This document shows, piece by piece, positions 24,719-36,856 of a DNA stretch of 64,000 nucleotides. The notes under the pieces are model-generated. The model did not search any database. It was not told where the DNA came from and saw only the letters and a list, made by a program, of their open reading frames with translations. This DNA comes from Baylisascaris procyonis. Lineage: Eukaryota > Nematoda > Chromadorea > Rhabditida > Ascarididae. The DNA lies in contig JAZARR010000234.1 in assembly GCA_037389465.1 (NCBI GenBank), positions 682,001 through 746,000 of the forward strand, given 5' to 3'. The position numbers were made by a program, and so were the translations under genes. Each line of letters begins with the position of its first letter. The stretch's first letter is position 1.

Positions 24719-25443
24719 CGTGTTAAGCTTTGGTCGTCTTTTTTACACGATTTTGAAGCTTAGTAAGTTTTTGCTAGCGATCCTCAAATTTTAGCTTTAG
24801 AAAATATGCGTCAGGCAATTTAGCCTTTAATTCAGAGAAAATTTTTAAAAAATTTTATCCAAATCTACGCTCATTTTCCGAAGGATATACTGAATTATTG
24901 TGCATGAGATTTGTAAGTTTTTGCATTAGAGGTTGTTGCTTTGCATTATATCCGTGGAACATAGCATCCATTTAGTCAGCTTTCGTTCTGCAAATTACAA
25001 TCGAAGTTTATTGTTGAAACAGGTGGTGATCAGATCAGTTCAACTAGAGGTGTGTTTTTTTTCCAAATTTCTATTAAATTGTTCAGAATTCCTTTCGACT
25101 CGTTGAAATCTTTGAGTTGAGGGCATGAATTCAATACATCAAAAGCCTACCTCAAAGCTTGTTGGTTAGTAGGGATCAGTTGGTCGGGTATTCAAATTAA
25201 AGGTGCTGTATCGAAGGAGACTGATGACTGCAGGGATGCAATTGGATTCAGTTACTTATGATTGGGTGAGTATCCCTCTCACATTCAACGTTGTTTAGAA
25301 CAGGCTTTCAAGGACTTGGGGGGGGGGGGGGTGCCTTTCTCGTGCTTGTTGGTAATGTTTATTTTTATTCTTAAGATTAGTTTTTGTTACGTTCTCTTAA
25401 AATCTGCTAACTTTAGTATGTGGATTAATCGTTTTTTTTACAG

Positions 25444-25646
25444 ATACTGAAATATCGGTACGGAATGACCGTGAAGATATCGAGGGGGAGATGCACCCCG
25501 AAGGGGGTTTCTGTGTCTCGTCGCTTATTTTTGGGACGCTGCACATGGCACGGTTGAACGAGGGCGCAGTTCGCTTAATTGAGAGGCGAGTGGTCGACGT
25601 AGCTAGAGGAGCGGAGAGACGATTTTTTCAACTGAGAGATAATTGA
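25444..25646 (+). CDS. possible terminal exon of the first gene region
   Basis: A strong acceptor (TTTTTTTACAG), two bases of a split codon, then 66 open codons to TGA. The peptide has an acidic start (TEISVRNDREDIEGEM), a central FCVSSLIFGTLHMARL and a basic, Ala/Arg-rich end (ERRVVDVARGAERRFFQ). GC content (about 50%) is well above the flanks. No donor follows, and a 120-bp (TA)n tract lies shortly downstream, as expected beyond a gene's 3' end. Family unknown. Confidence 0.45.
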
Positions 25647-25788
25647 CGTATGATTTTGACTCATTTGTCATATTTGAATGATAATTTATGACAGAATCCG
25701 TATGTCAGTATTAATGTTTAAGAATAATTCTTATGTGAAGGAACGGTCATTTATTTAAATAAATAAATATAGAAATGATTAAATAAAC

Positions 25789-25909
<121 letters not shown>

Positions 25910-26612
25910 CTTAAGGAATAGAGTAGTTGGAATTGTATTATTGGATTACGCGAACTGTATCTTTTGATTTCCATAGTAAGCATTATTGGGGAACACTGAC
26001 TTGATCACTATCATATCCGCACATTATACTACTGTTGTATTCAGAAAGGGATATTAGAGATGCCTTTAAAATTTTCGAGTGAATGATTTGTTTTGGCGGA
26101 ATCTCTTCGATTCTTGCCATCGTATTTATTTATTATTCTAATATAAAATCATGAAATGTTTCCTAGTGCATCGCCGCCATTTAAAATTTAGGAGGGTCGC
26201 TAACTGCGTCCACAATGTGAAGTGGGAAAATCATTTTCTTGGCCCGTTATTTGTTAGTTGTTTGAATCGGTCGCTATAAATATTCAGTGTTTCCGATTAA
26301 TCACTATATTTTCATCGATGACGTCCTTAGCTAAGGATAATGTTGTGATGTTCCTATAATGCATGAATATATCATTGATTTCGTTTGGGGAGTATTGAAA
26401 GTTTAATGATGGAGCTGAGATGCGGCTTTGTGCATTTGAGGTTGTATTGAATTGAATAACTCTTTTGTCACCCTTCTTTCCTCTTTTCCATCTCCGCCTT
26501 CCTTTCCCTCATCTTCCTTCCCCCCCCCCTCTCCCCTACTGCCCTTTCCACTTTCCGATGCGCCACTGAAAAGGACTCGTGACAACGGAATAAGTCATTT
26601 ATTATTTTTAAG

Positions 26613-26703
26613 GTGGCAAGCACGCCGATTGCAAATTTCCTTGGAGATAAAAGAAGAAGTTGAGGCGCAATATGGTTCGAAGAACTCCATCCGTCCAATG
26701 CAG
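26613..26703 (+). CDS. unknown multi-exon gene B, exon
   Basis: Acceptor TTTTTAAG, one base of a split codon, thirty codons, donor GTAATT; ends in phase 0. The peptide includes ARRLQISLEIKEEVEAQYGS, which is charged and likely helical. This is the first exon I can place in the series that runs to the stop at 50907. The next exon found starts in phase 1, so at least one exon between them is not identified. Confidence 0.45.
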
Positions 26704-26893
26704 GTAATTCTTTCTGCGCCATAGAGTAGTTTTATTATTGCCTTCACGTTTTTTGACTTGTTCACTTTACCATTCGGCCTCATATAAAACATACTTCTCA
26801 GTGAATTCATCGTTGGGATAAAAGTCCATTCAATATTTTCGAGAGGTTTCCAAACCTTGAAAAGAGTGCATTGGAGGTTATGCAGGGAACTTA

Positions 26894-27379
26894 GAAGGGT
26901 GCTAGAAAAACCTCTTCAAGAGGTACTATTTACCCTGTGTAAGCGGAGAAGAGTGCTAGAATAACTTCTCCAGGAGGTACTATTTACCCTGTGTAAGCGA
27001 AGAAGAGTGCTAGAAAAACCTCTTCAAGAGGTACTATTTACCCTGTGTAAGCGGAGAAGAGTGCTAGAATAACCTCTTCGGGAGGTACTATTTACCCTGT
27101 GTAAGCGAAGAAGAGTGCTAGAATAACCTCTTCAGGAGGTACTATTTACCCTGTGTAAGCGAAGAAGAGTGCTAGAATAACCTCTTCAGGAGGTACTATT
27201 TACCCTGTGTAAGCGAAGAAGAGTGCTAGAATAACCTCTTCAGGAGGTACTATTTACCCTGTGTAAGCGAAGAAGAGTGCTAGAATGACCTCTTCAAGAG
27301 GTACTATTTACCCTGTGTAAGCGAAGAAGAGTGCTAGAATAACCTCTTCAGGAGGTACTATTTACCCTGTGTAAGCGAC
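26894..27379. repeat. 54-bp minisatellite, nine units
   Basis: Units start at 26894 and every 54 bp after. The core is GAAGAGTGCTAGAATAACCT, then CTTCAGGAGGTACTATTTAC, then CCTGTGTAAGC. In several units ACCTCTT and AAGAGGT form a 7-bp inverted repeat around one base. No frame is open through a whole unit, so it is not coding. Divergence between units is a few per cent. Confidence 0.95.
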
Positions 27380-27583
27380 CTGTTTGAGGTCGACCTGACT
27401 GAGACAAGCAGACTTTGCAATTTTGAGTCGAGCCCCCATTTTTTGTCAAGGAAGGGGCTGTATAAAAACTATGTATTGTGCATATTCTAAAAGCGGATAA
27501 TCTCAGATCTTTCTGACTTATCTTTCAAAAGTGTTAATGAGCTTTGTGATGTTCGTTTTGATATCGTCGAACTTTGTTTTCAG

Positions 27584-27765
27584 ATAAAAGATCGTCTTTG
27601 TTTATATCCGAGTTCGTTGGTCGAGAATCCGGCATTCGATGCATAGACGAAAGAATAGCTCGTCTCTTCACCAAAGCGTTCGGCTCGGATGCATTCGTTA
27701 AAGAGGTGTTTATGAGAACCGATATTGTGGAGTCGATTATACGTGATATCAATAAACGTGAATTG
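27584..27765 (+). CDS. unknown multi-exon gene B, exon
   Basis: Acceptor TTTGTTTTCAG, two bases of a split codon, sixty open codons, donor GTATGT; ends in phase 0. The peptide is helical and charged, with SSLFISEFVGRESGIR near the start and VESIIRDINKREL at the end. No Cys-rich or repeat content. It joins in phase to the exon at 28094. Length and splice quality make this one of the better exons in the window, but I do not recognise the family. Confidence 0.6.
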
Positions 27766-28093
27766 GTATGTTTGTTTATCACCTTACTTCCGCATTTTAA
27801 AACTTTCATTTGAATATAGGTTAATCTAAAGAATATGGGACGGTTGCAAGCAATTTGGAATGGTTGCATATGACGAAGCTCTTGATTATGCTCATTCTTT
27901 TTGTTTTATATTATCGAATCATGTAGGGGCTGAATTCCTGTGGATCTCTTGGTATGAAGCAATTTTTACGAATATTGGATAACAAAAAAGGATCTCCACT
28001 CTGGAGACGAAGAATTTTTTTTGTATTCTTCAAAGCTTTTATTTAGATTGAAATGATTTTCAATTTTGAGGTGAACGAGATTGAGTGGTTCAG

Positions 28094-28266
28094 CGTTTGG
28101 CTGAACCCCTTGGTATCAAAAACATGGAGGAAGGCGGGGCGAGCATCGAGCAGTGGCGAAGAACATTTCCGGATCGACGCAACGTGCAGAGACTCGTGGA
28201 AGGCAACGTGAGACTGGCATGGGCAGTGCCGACGACATCAAACTCGCCCTTTTGTATGCCTCCCAG
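28094..28266 (+). CDS. unknown multi-exon gene B, exon
   Basis: Phase 0 start after GGTTCAG, 57 open codons, donor GTGACA, ending in phase 2. The frame starts RLAEPLGIKNMEEGGASIE and passes through QWRRTFPDRRNVQRLVEGN. It is the only frame open from acceptor to donor. A second frame open only over the 3' half reads GMGSADDIKLALLYASQ; it looks plausible but meets a stop near the 5' end. GC content is about 55%, unusual for the window. Confidence 0.55.
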
Positions 28267-28740
28267 GTGACATCAAAGGTTCTTCCAATCATCCTTGAAT
28301 TTGTTCACTTGTGCTAACTTTGAAATGAACTATTCAAAAAAATGATCTCTTTTATATGTATTTTTTTGTAAGTTGAATGTTATTCCTTCCTCACTTTTGA
28401 ATAGCGAGAACTTAGTTGGATTGTTTAACGATATTCTGATTGACTGCATTGATTGTTTTTCTTTTTAGCCATTGAGATTATTGTCTGGGAATTCACGTAG
28501 ATCTATTCTATTTTTCTTCTCTTCTGATGGAAAATTTTTTGAGAATTTAATTTTATCTGTCTCCGGTACACTTTCTTCTTGCTTGCTCAATTCTAATTTT
28601 TGTCTTTTTTTTTTTCATTTATTCAGTTATAATTATTTTTTTACATCTATGGTGATTGGTTTTTAGAGGATATGCTAATTTTTTTTTAAATATGCAAATT
28701 TCGCACTTGTATTAACATTTTTTCATTCTGTACTTACTTA

Positions 28741-28928
28741 TATTAAACGTTTTTATGGACGCTAACATGTTTTTATAACATTCTAACAGTCGACATCGCA
28801 GGCTTTGCCTGTAGGGAGAAGGAATTCACCAGTGCAGAGTACTTCTAATTGAAACATGGTTCTAATACGTCTAATTGGTACATCTAACCTTCTAAAAGTG
28901 TTTCCTTGTAGTAGGTAACCTATCATGG
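28741..28928 (+). mobile_element. truncated copy of a dispersed element (3' part only)
   Basis: From GACGCTAACATG through CAGGCTTTGCCTGTAG, GGAATTCACCAGTGCA and AAAGTGTTTCCTTG it matches the 3' parts of the copies at 44667-45130 and 53013-53470 in order and spacing. The 5' part with coding similarity is absent. Confidence 0.75.
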
Positions 28929-30792
28929 AAGAGGAAAGTATTACGGTTGCCTTCATCAGCAGTGATTTCTTCTACGTCTGAATCCAGCGTTAGTAGTTAG
29001 AGAATAATTTCATGTTTTTTTTTTTATTTCCCTGAATAATGCAAAGGTGTTTTTTTGGATATGGTATGGGTAAAAATTAGGTGTAACAGTAATCTTGAGT
29101 TCATATGTACGTCTATTCGATTTTGGATGAGGTTAGCAAATTTAGCGAGTGAAGGCATAGGCGTGATTTGCATTCTCCATAGAGAATTTGCAGTCAGTAC
29201 GTAATGCATCACTAAGAAATTCGATATGATAGTCATAGAATCTAAAAAGTGATATACGAGGCAGTTATGTATTTGATAGTGGACAAATGCAACTATTTCT
29301 GAGGATGGAATATGAGTTATATAATTAAATGGAGGGAAGAGATGATGGTAATATAACGTAAAAATGTAAATGAGTCGTTCTTGTCGAGTTAATGTGTACC
29401 AGTTGACGCCTTATTGGGGAAGTTAACCGTCGTCTGGCATAAACTTCGATGGTATTCATTGTTGCTTGGTGATAGGCGAAGGGTTTAGCTCATAACAGAT
29501 ATTCATGAGTGATTAAAGTTCATATTTTTATTTGTAATGGAAATTCATGGGTTGGATATCGTTTGCGGATGTCATCATATGTGATTAAGGAGTAGGCAAA
29601 GAAATTAATGAAAAACATTAGTGGTGAAGCATTTTAGACTAGTTGTTTGATGACTTTCCAATAGTTAACACTGTCGATTTCAGTCATTTTTGTTGTGAAT
29701 GTTATTTTCGATTCTCTATCTACAGAATTTTTATCATTTTTAATTTATTCTTTGCAATAATCGTCAGGTAGAAAGGTAGAAAATAGGAATGCATTGCTTC
29801 ATAGCATTGCTTCTTACTTTTTGAACCCAGCAAGTGCATATTTGCTGTCGATAATATTATTAATTTTATTCACTTATAAAAAATTTGAAGGGATATTTTA
29901 AAACTGCAGTACCTTTTACTATTGCATCATTAACCTTATAATCTCATTGACCAGTTATGATGCAGATGGAAAAATAGATTGACGAAAAAATGTGGGATTT
30001 ATGAATGGATGAGAGAAATGAAAAAAATAGGAATAATTTGATCATGACGTCATTCTTGAGATGGCTAGCACAGCTTTTTATCACGCCAGAGGTGTTTGTG
30101 AGGCGTTATATTGTTCGATGTGAAGAAGGTTTTAAGGTTTGTTGAAAGGTTTTTTTTTTTCAAAAATTATCGGTTAACATATTGCTTTATCTATTTTGAG
30201 ACCCGTTTTTTATAAAATTTGGATTGAAAGCTTTCTGTGATTGAATATTGATCGATAGTTCATTTTTTGTTGGAAAATTCTGATTACATTAAATGTTCTA
30301 TCGTTTTCACAGAGATTTCTTTTTGCAATTCATTCCTTTAAATGATGTTTTGAGTTAATAATTTTTTAGAATGTTGATGACAGTTTTTCTTTTTTCTAAA
30401 AGAATAATAGTGCATCCTAAAAGTATTCTTAAAGACCTATTACGTTTAGAATTGACTATTTGAGTGTTACGACAAGCCTGTTCTTTCCTAAGATTCATTT
30501 CAGTCTCTGTCGCTTTATTTTACCTTCTCTTTCCTCACATTTCTCTATTCGACAATTTCAGATTCATTCAAATCATCGGATGAATTATGTACAGGACCCT
30601 CAACTATAGGCGAGGGCTTACCCTCCCTCCAAACATCGGGAGCCTGATATAATTGACTAGGATGACTACGACCGAGAAGAGCTTCCACATGGAAAATTTT
30701 AAAGATCGCGACTCCTCACTTGATCAAGAAGTGAACCAAGCAAATTGTTTTGGAATCCCCAAAAGAACTTGCATCTGGAAGAAAACTGTGAG

Positions 30793-30816
30793 AACTCGTT
30801 GTGAGGACAACGAGTT
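30793..30816. other. perfect 10-bp inverted repeat
   Basis: AACTCGTTGT and ACAACGAGTT are exact reverse complements around GAGG. It is a small hairpin with no known role. Confidence 0.55.
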
Positions 30817-31014
30817 GTGGCGAATAAGCATCGTTCTTTGCATCGGTTGTTACCTTCATGTCCGCATTGGTAGCATATTAGCCTCAGTCTTTAGTATAAT
30901 TTAGTTCTTAAGTGTGATTAATTTAGCCGATGCAGTTAGTAAATCTGGTATTGGGCTTAAAAGGTGAACGATTCGACGATTTGTTAATGTAAATGGGTAA
31001 TTTTTTTCTTGCAG

Positions 31015-31176
31015 AAAGCGGTAAGCAAGTCGCATCATCCGTTGAGTGTAACACGTCTACATTACTATCGCTGGCTAGAGGTTTTATTGTGCACAAGGTG
31101 TCGACGAGAATGCAGTATTTCCACCCGTTTGTCAACAACTCGATGGACAGCTATTCACAAGGCGGAACTATCTGAC
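31015..31176 (+). CDS. unknown multi-exon gene B, exon
   Basis: A strong acceptor (TTTTTTTCTTGCAG) and consensus donor (GTAAGT) flank exactly 54 open codons, phase 0 to 0. The frame begins KAVSKSHHPLSVTRLHYYRW and ends TAIHKAELSD. A second frame is open until a TGA just before the donor. The exon joins in phase to the one at 32961. Confidence 0.55.
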
Positions 31177-32537
31177 GTAAGTGATTTCTCAATGCGCTTT
31201 TTTGTTTAGCGTTAATGATTTTGATTGATATTATATCATCGTATTGTAAATGACAAAACAGGAAATGCACTATATTCTTTCTTTTGCATCGAATCATGGG
31301 TATTTCTTTCATTTTATACTCTAAGCCTCTTCTAGCCGTATTTATTTCTGGTAGTCATAATTCTTATTTATGATGGGAGAATAGAGACAGAGGCCTTTCT
31401 ACTATAGTAAAGTAGATGGAATAGAGTAGAAATTGGTGATCAAAGATGGGAACAACTTAGAGGATGGTTTATAGCATCCTCAACTTTAATGAGGCAAATA
31501 GTTGCTCAGAGAAAGAAAACGAAGGCAAAATGCGGTGAGTTTAAGTCATCGAGGAAACTTGGAATGAAGCGGTCCCCATCCTTTCCTTAATGAACATAAG
31601 CATCCATGAATTGCTTATATAAGCAATCTCCATGGTGGTATCTTATCAGCTTTGCCCCTATCGTCGCATCGTGGTGATCATATTTGAGCTGATAGTGCAT
31701 TATTTATAAGAATTTCTCATCAACTTTAATATCAGAGATGTAAATCTAGGTGGAATCACCATTCACCCTTCGTATGCAGACCATTCTAATGGTTATTAGT
31801 AGTTATGTCTGATTTGTCAATCTGCAGCGGTACAACTTTTTGTTCATGGACATTTTATTACATTTAACCAATTGCTTCTTTATGTGACTCATTATATCTC
31901 AATGGATCCTCTTAGTTAGAAACTACTTTTACAGGAGTTCCACTCGCTTCAAGCGTTAAAAGATATGAGTTGTTCAATATTATGGACCATTCGAATGGGG
32001 CTTAAATCTCACTTATATTTTAGCCCCTATTATAGGCAAAGGTTCATTCAGAAGTCATTGCTAAGCACCAAACGAATTTTCTTGATTGCGATTCCATGAC
32101 CTGGATCTTCAAACATTTCATTCGATTTATTGACCACTGAAAAATTTATATATTATTGAGCGACCGGCGAATTATGCGTTTGATATTTCGTTTTGCTAAA
32201 GTTGTTTTTTAGGCTGTGGGGCAATGACTATCCAATACACCTATATTTAAGCGCAATTTGCGCAGTTTCGACGAACTTTTACGATGTGGGGTGTATTCCG
32301 GTAGTACATTCTGTCCTGCTTGCTGTAAGCGTTTAATTTATGGATTCATCTAGCACGGACACTGAAAGACGGACGGAAAAGAAGGGATGAAATAAGGAAG
32401 GGAAAAAGTTATTCATTTGCGTTGCTTTATTTTCCGACGTTGCTTCCGTTAAGTTCCTAAATAAGGCTGTCGTTGTTATTAAAATGTCTCTATTTTCATC
32501 CGCCTCTCTCGTCCCCTATATAGAACAACGAGGAGTT

Positions 32538-32554
32538 GGGGGGGGGGGGGGGGG
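32538..32554. repeat. 17-base poly-G tract
   Basis: This is the longest of about ten poly-G/poly-C runs of 8 or more bases in the window (others near 664, 1561, 5660, 22067, 22610, 25319, 26521, 35416, 39791 and 63295). Confidence 0.95.
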
Positions 32555-32960
32555 ATTCGCGTTGCATGTGCATAAAACTCACCGTAGGAGATGCTTCTCT
32601 TTGTTTTATGCTCATCTATTATTGTATTGCAAACGATAAAGTAAAGGTAGCTCATGACAAGGAAATAAGTTTGCATATCAACGTAGAGAATTTAAAGGCC
32701 GAAGGTACTAACGTTCAGTGGGTGCAAGAGAAATAGTTATATGAATGGTGCATTGTTTGAGGAGGGCATTTTAAGGTTCATTCTCTCATTCGTTAAAATT
32801 AGCCGACTCTAGTTTGTTATTGTTTTAATAATAGTTTATGAATTATTGGGAGTCGAATGGAGGTAACGTTTTTGTTGAGATTATTTTAGTTGTAGCTATT
32901 CTTGATAATTATATAGTAATGAGATAAAGTTGTTTTAAGTGGCAAACGAATTGAACGAAG

Positions 32961-33119
32961 TGGATAAGCGATGAGCGGTTGGCATCGGAGATGTTGAGGC
33001 GCCATCGTTCAGTGGACAATCTTTGGAATTCTCGCACCAACGTGCTATATTTCAAGGTTTGCAGTTTGGAATTCCACTTTGATACTCCTCTTGAGACACG
33101 AATTTTGAAAACAATTAAG
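32961..33119 (+). CDS. unknown multi-exon gene B, exon
   Basis: After GAACGAAG a frame of 53 codons runs in phase 0 to a donor GTAGAC: WISDERLASEMLRRHRSVDN, then LWNSRTNVLYFK, then a strand-like segment ending TRILKTIK. An earlier donor (AAG|GTTTGC at 33056) is also in phase and possible. The frame stays open beyond 33119 to a TAA at 33197, so it might be longer. It joins in phase to the exon at 31015. Confidence 0.55.
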
Positions 33120-33199
33120 GTAGACAGGTATAGGCAGAGTGATTCTCGATGGGGATTCAATAGAGAAGATGCTTTCTTTTTGTTGTTTGCGGCATAATG

Positions 33200-36131
33200 G
33201 CAGCGTCCCTCTGATCGTTTGGAGTGGTTGCCAAAAATCAACGAAAGGTAAATATAACAAATTGAAAGCGAATTTATTCCTTTCCTACACCCCACTAAAT
33301 TATTTTTGTTTGCAACTGATAGCTGATAGCTAAGTAGTGGATGGGAATATTAGAGAAGTACATCCACTGAATGGTGAGCACTACAGAAGGAGGATATACT
33401 CTATATAGATGGTAAGGGTCGCTTCTCTTAATTGTGTTCCGTTTTGCTTCATTTTATGTTTCGATGAACATCTGAAAGGTATCACAGTCGTTTATGGCAC
33501 TTTTAGATGAGTATTAGATAAGAAGCAATTAGTGAATACTCAGCGAACCATTGTTGCCAATTCGTAATCTTTTTTATTATTTATTTATTTTATTTTTTAT
33601 TTTATAGCTAAGTAAAGACTTAAATTAGTGATTTATACTTTTTTGCCGCAGAATTCGAAAACCACTTGAGATTTCGTTGAGGTATATTTGTACTATAGGG
33701 GCATTAAAAGTCTCATAAATTATGCAGTAATCTACTTTATTGAGTTGAAATTTTTCGTGAATAATATAGTATTACATTTTGCGGTCAATGAAAATTTCCC
33801 AAATCTAGTTGCATTTGGTATATTATATGCTGATATGTGAAGAAACTTGTAAGGTGAACTCTCTTTTACGGCTATAAACTGATTAAAAGGTATAATTTTA
33901 TCAGCATTGTTGCGAAGAATACTGTGAATACTACTAATATCACTTCACTGATATTTATCACCAATACTATAGTACGCCAATATTACAACTCTGCAAAAAT
34001 AGTTAGTCCATCGAAGTTTTATGCGAACATCTTGCAGCATAATATCATACATAAGCTGTGTAGAACTAAGCGGTTTCTCAACCATCTAGCTGCAGTGCTC
34101 CACACTGGAGCTTCTTCTTCGAATTTCACTCCTCCATGTGGGAGGTTTTCCCAACCCTGTTCAAGGGTGAAAGGCTTTTTTTCCAGTATAACGAAAAAAC
34201 TCCCTTTTGAGGTTCTTTGAGCGTGGGATCCTTCTGGGCCAGAATTGATCGCGAGCGGTGGCGGTCAATATGACGTCACGAGATGATTGCGCGCGTGCAC
34301 GCGTCCACTCTTATCAGTGATACACTGTTAAGAGTCGATGCGGGCTAGCGGAGCCGATGCACGTTGTGCACTTCATTGAATGCACTTCGTTCGTTTTGAG
34401 TTGACTATGGGGTTGTTTAATATTACATTATAGGCATTATTTTATTTAATTAGTGAAATTTGTGCTTCTTTATTGCCGTTGATGTTATTGGGAGTAGTGC
34501 TTAGTTATCATTTTAATGCAAACTCTATGTGTGCGGTTATTGAAATTTCGGATTTTTTGTTGAGTGGTTAAAGGCATTCGATTATTCTTTTATAATTGTA
34601 TAATTTTTACTAATTTAGATTAAAGCCTTTTTATTTAGAAAATTTTTATGAGAATGACAAAAGTTTGTTGTTGTAAATATAAAGCATTATTACTGATGGT
34701 GTTAAATGACAAAATTTTACCATTCTTATGGATTCTCTATCTCTGTGGAGTTATCTCCAGTATCCACTAAGTATCTTCTTAAGGGAATTGTTAGATTTAT
34801 GAGTGCTTTGTTGCAAATTTCGACTTTAATTAATTTTAATCGAAATGATGCAACAATAGAAAAAAATTTGACAACGTCATAAAATGCGCATCGAAAATGA
34901 TTCGAAGTTGGATAGTGACTTTGCGGTTCGTTTTTTTATTCTGTAATTTATTCGATAAAGTAAGGGAGGAATGTGGAAATGAATTTTCATGAAGTGCATT
35001 TTATGGGCAATAATTGAGAATTTTAAAAAAAAAGGCGTCTAGTTATTATGGAGTTGCAAGTTGCATATTTCATACTGGGTCACTCCGGCAAACCGACATT
35101 ATAGAACATTCTTTCTTTGTCTGTTATTTGTAAGGATGCATTATTAGGACCCCTCTAGCTTTGCCTTCTGTCCCACGCTTGTCTTTTGTTTAATTTCGAA
35201 GGTAAGCGAACTACTTGTATGTGAGTGAAGTCAATCGCCGATGCGAAATGAAACATTACTTGAAAGTTATTCTTTTATGATTTTTAGTAGTTTAATTCAT
35301 TTGATTGGTTATTGATTCTTGCGAGATGTCTGATTGATACATTTTTATTCAGTCTGGGAACACCTGAAAAATGAATTGCAGTTCTTAAATATGACTTCAA
35401 TTTTATTTTTTCTTGGGGGGGGGGGGAATCAAATAAGATGGGTAATTTTTTTTTTTTTGGAAACTCGACGAGAAAATAATGTAGAGGTATGGACGGGAGT
35501 TATTAGGGGGAAGGAGGGGGTAAATTTCAATGGCCTACGATAACGTTTCTCGTTGTCTCAATTGTTTTTGTCTCTAAATGCCCATCAAAGTGGACTCGAA
35601 TTGTCCTCTCTCGATGTTAGAGGTGTGTTGTTGCTTCTCTTATGCACTTTGTTTGTTGTTTGTTTGATGTACGCAGTAAACGGTCAGTAATTGTGTTTGA
35701 GTGCTTTCATCTGTAATGAGAAACGGAGATTTTCATTTACGAATCGAATGTGAGGGAGAGGATGGAAAGGAGGGAGATGAAGGCCGGAATGATTTTGTTG
35801 TCTGCTAGATTTCGTCAACTATGCTTTCTCTTTGTTTGTTGAAGATTGCTGATCAGAGGGCTGTCTGCATATTCTCTATGCACCGTTTTCTGTCATGTTG
35901 TTTTTCAAATAAAAAAGAATTGAAAAGAAAAAAGAATTTTTTTTTTTCAAAAATTCACAAATATTCGATGAAAAATTTATGAGAGAGAGCAAAGTGGGAG
36001 AGAAGGAAGGGAGGAAATTAAGTATAAACGAGCTAATTCAGTGGGTGCAAAATTCATTAAATAGACAATTTTCACGTTTGATGTGCGATGAAATTCATAA
36101 TAAAAGGAATACAGAAGGAAAATAATTTCAG
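33200..36131. other. intron-like sequence, no exon found
   Basis: AT-rich, with a short CpG-rich patch at 34230-34400 containing a cAMP-response-element palindrome (listed separately) and poly-G/poly-T runs near 35416-35458. The exon at 36132 needs a phase-2 partner, so at least one exon here is unidentified. Confidence 0.35.
34230..34400. promoter_or_regulatory. CpG-rich patch with a CRE-like palindrome
   Basis: TGACGTCA at 34271-34278 is the consensus binding site of CREB/ATF factors. It lies in a GC- and CpG-rich stretch (GCGCGCGTGCACGCGTCC) within AT-rich sequence. It could be an intronic enhancer or an internal promoter of gene B. The evidence is sequence motif only. Confidence 0.3.
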
Positions 36132-36208
36132 GTTTAAGTATTTATACGAAGAGATTTTTCGAGGGATGGGCGAATGTTTCACGCTCTTACAGTTCGCCGT
36201 TTCACAAG
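36132..36208 (+). CDS. unknown multi-exon gene B, exon
   Basis: Acceptor AATTTCAG, one base of a split codon, 25 codons, one base, donor GTAATA. The peptide is FKYLYEEIFRGMGECFTLLQ then FAVSQ. Its trailing G and the GT opening the exon at 38185 make a glycine codon, so the two join perfectly. The intron between them contains the whole 84-bp minisatellite. Confidence 0.6.
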
Positions 36209-36856
36209 GTAATACTTATATCTCACATGCATTTTTATTCCAATATTTGGAGAATTTTTTGAATATTTTTATTTTTATTTAGTCAATTTTATAGTTTCTG
36301 CAATGTCTAGGTTGTTGTTTTTAAAGGGTACTAGAGAAAGAGAGAGGATGGAGGGTGATTTGAGGGAGGGGGTGGGAGAGTGCAGAAAGTGGGAATGAAT
36401 GGATTATATGAAGCGGCGTTTATCTAGCCTTAAGCGTAGAATGACAGCTTACTATACTCGTTGCCTCACAATTGGTGCCCTATTTTCAGCAGCAGTGCAT
36501 AATTGTAAAGCTAATTGTTGTCAGGTGTTAATTAGATTGTATGAAAGTAACATAGTAATTCCCACACAAATTATAAGTAACGTAATATTGTTTTTATTGT
36601 TTAGCCTATGATTCTAATAGTAATAATTCAAAAAAGAATCTGAATTTTCAATTTAATAGACATTTTGTTAGGCAATGGGAAAAGAAAATTTTACTTGAGA
36701 TTGTGGGAAAAGCATGCTCAGTTGTAATTTATAAGGTAGAAAGTAGTGTTGACCAGATGTATTTTTGAAATTGTTTACTTATATTTTGTGATGTGCTGAA
36801 GTAAGCTTGCTCCTAATCCAGATTGCGATGTAGTATGCTTCAAGTCTAGCTCAGTC

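Larger units (their letters stand above)
28267..31014. other. intron-like sequence with a truncated dispersed element
   Basis: T-rich with no strong exon. It contains the shortest copy of the dispersed element (28741-28928). A weak open patch at 30561-30650 follows acceptor ACAATTTCAG but has no clear donor. A 10-bp perfect hairpin lies at 30793-30816. Confidence 0.35.

Noticed and set aside
26894..27379. CRISPR array
   Set aside because: The 54-bp units repeat without unique spacers and the host is eukaryotic; it is a minisatellite.
33137..33247. Exon reading VILDGDSIEKMLSFCC
   Set aside because: It overlaps the longer, phase-compatible open frame starting at 32961 and would leave an intron of only 17 bp.
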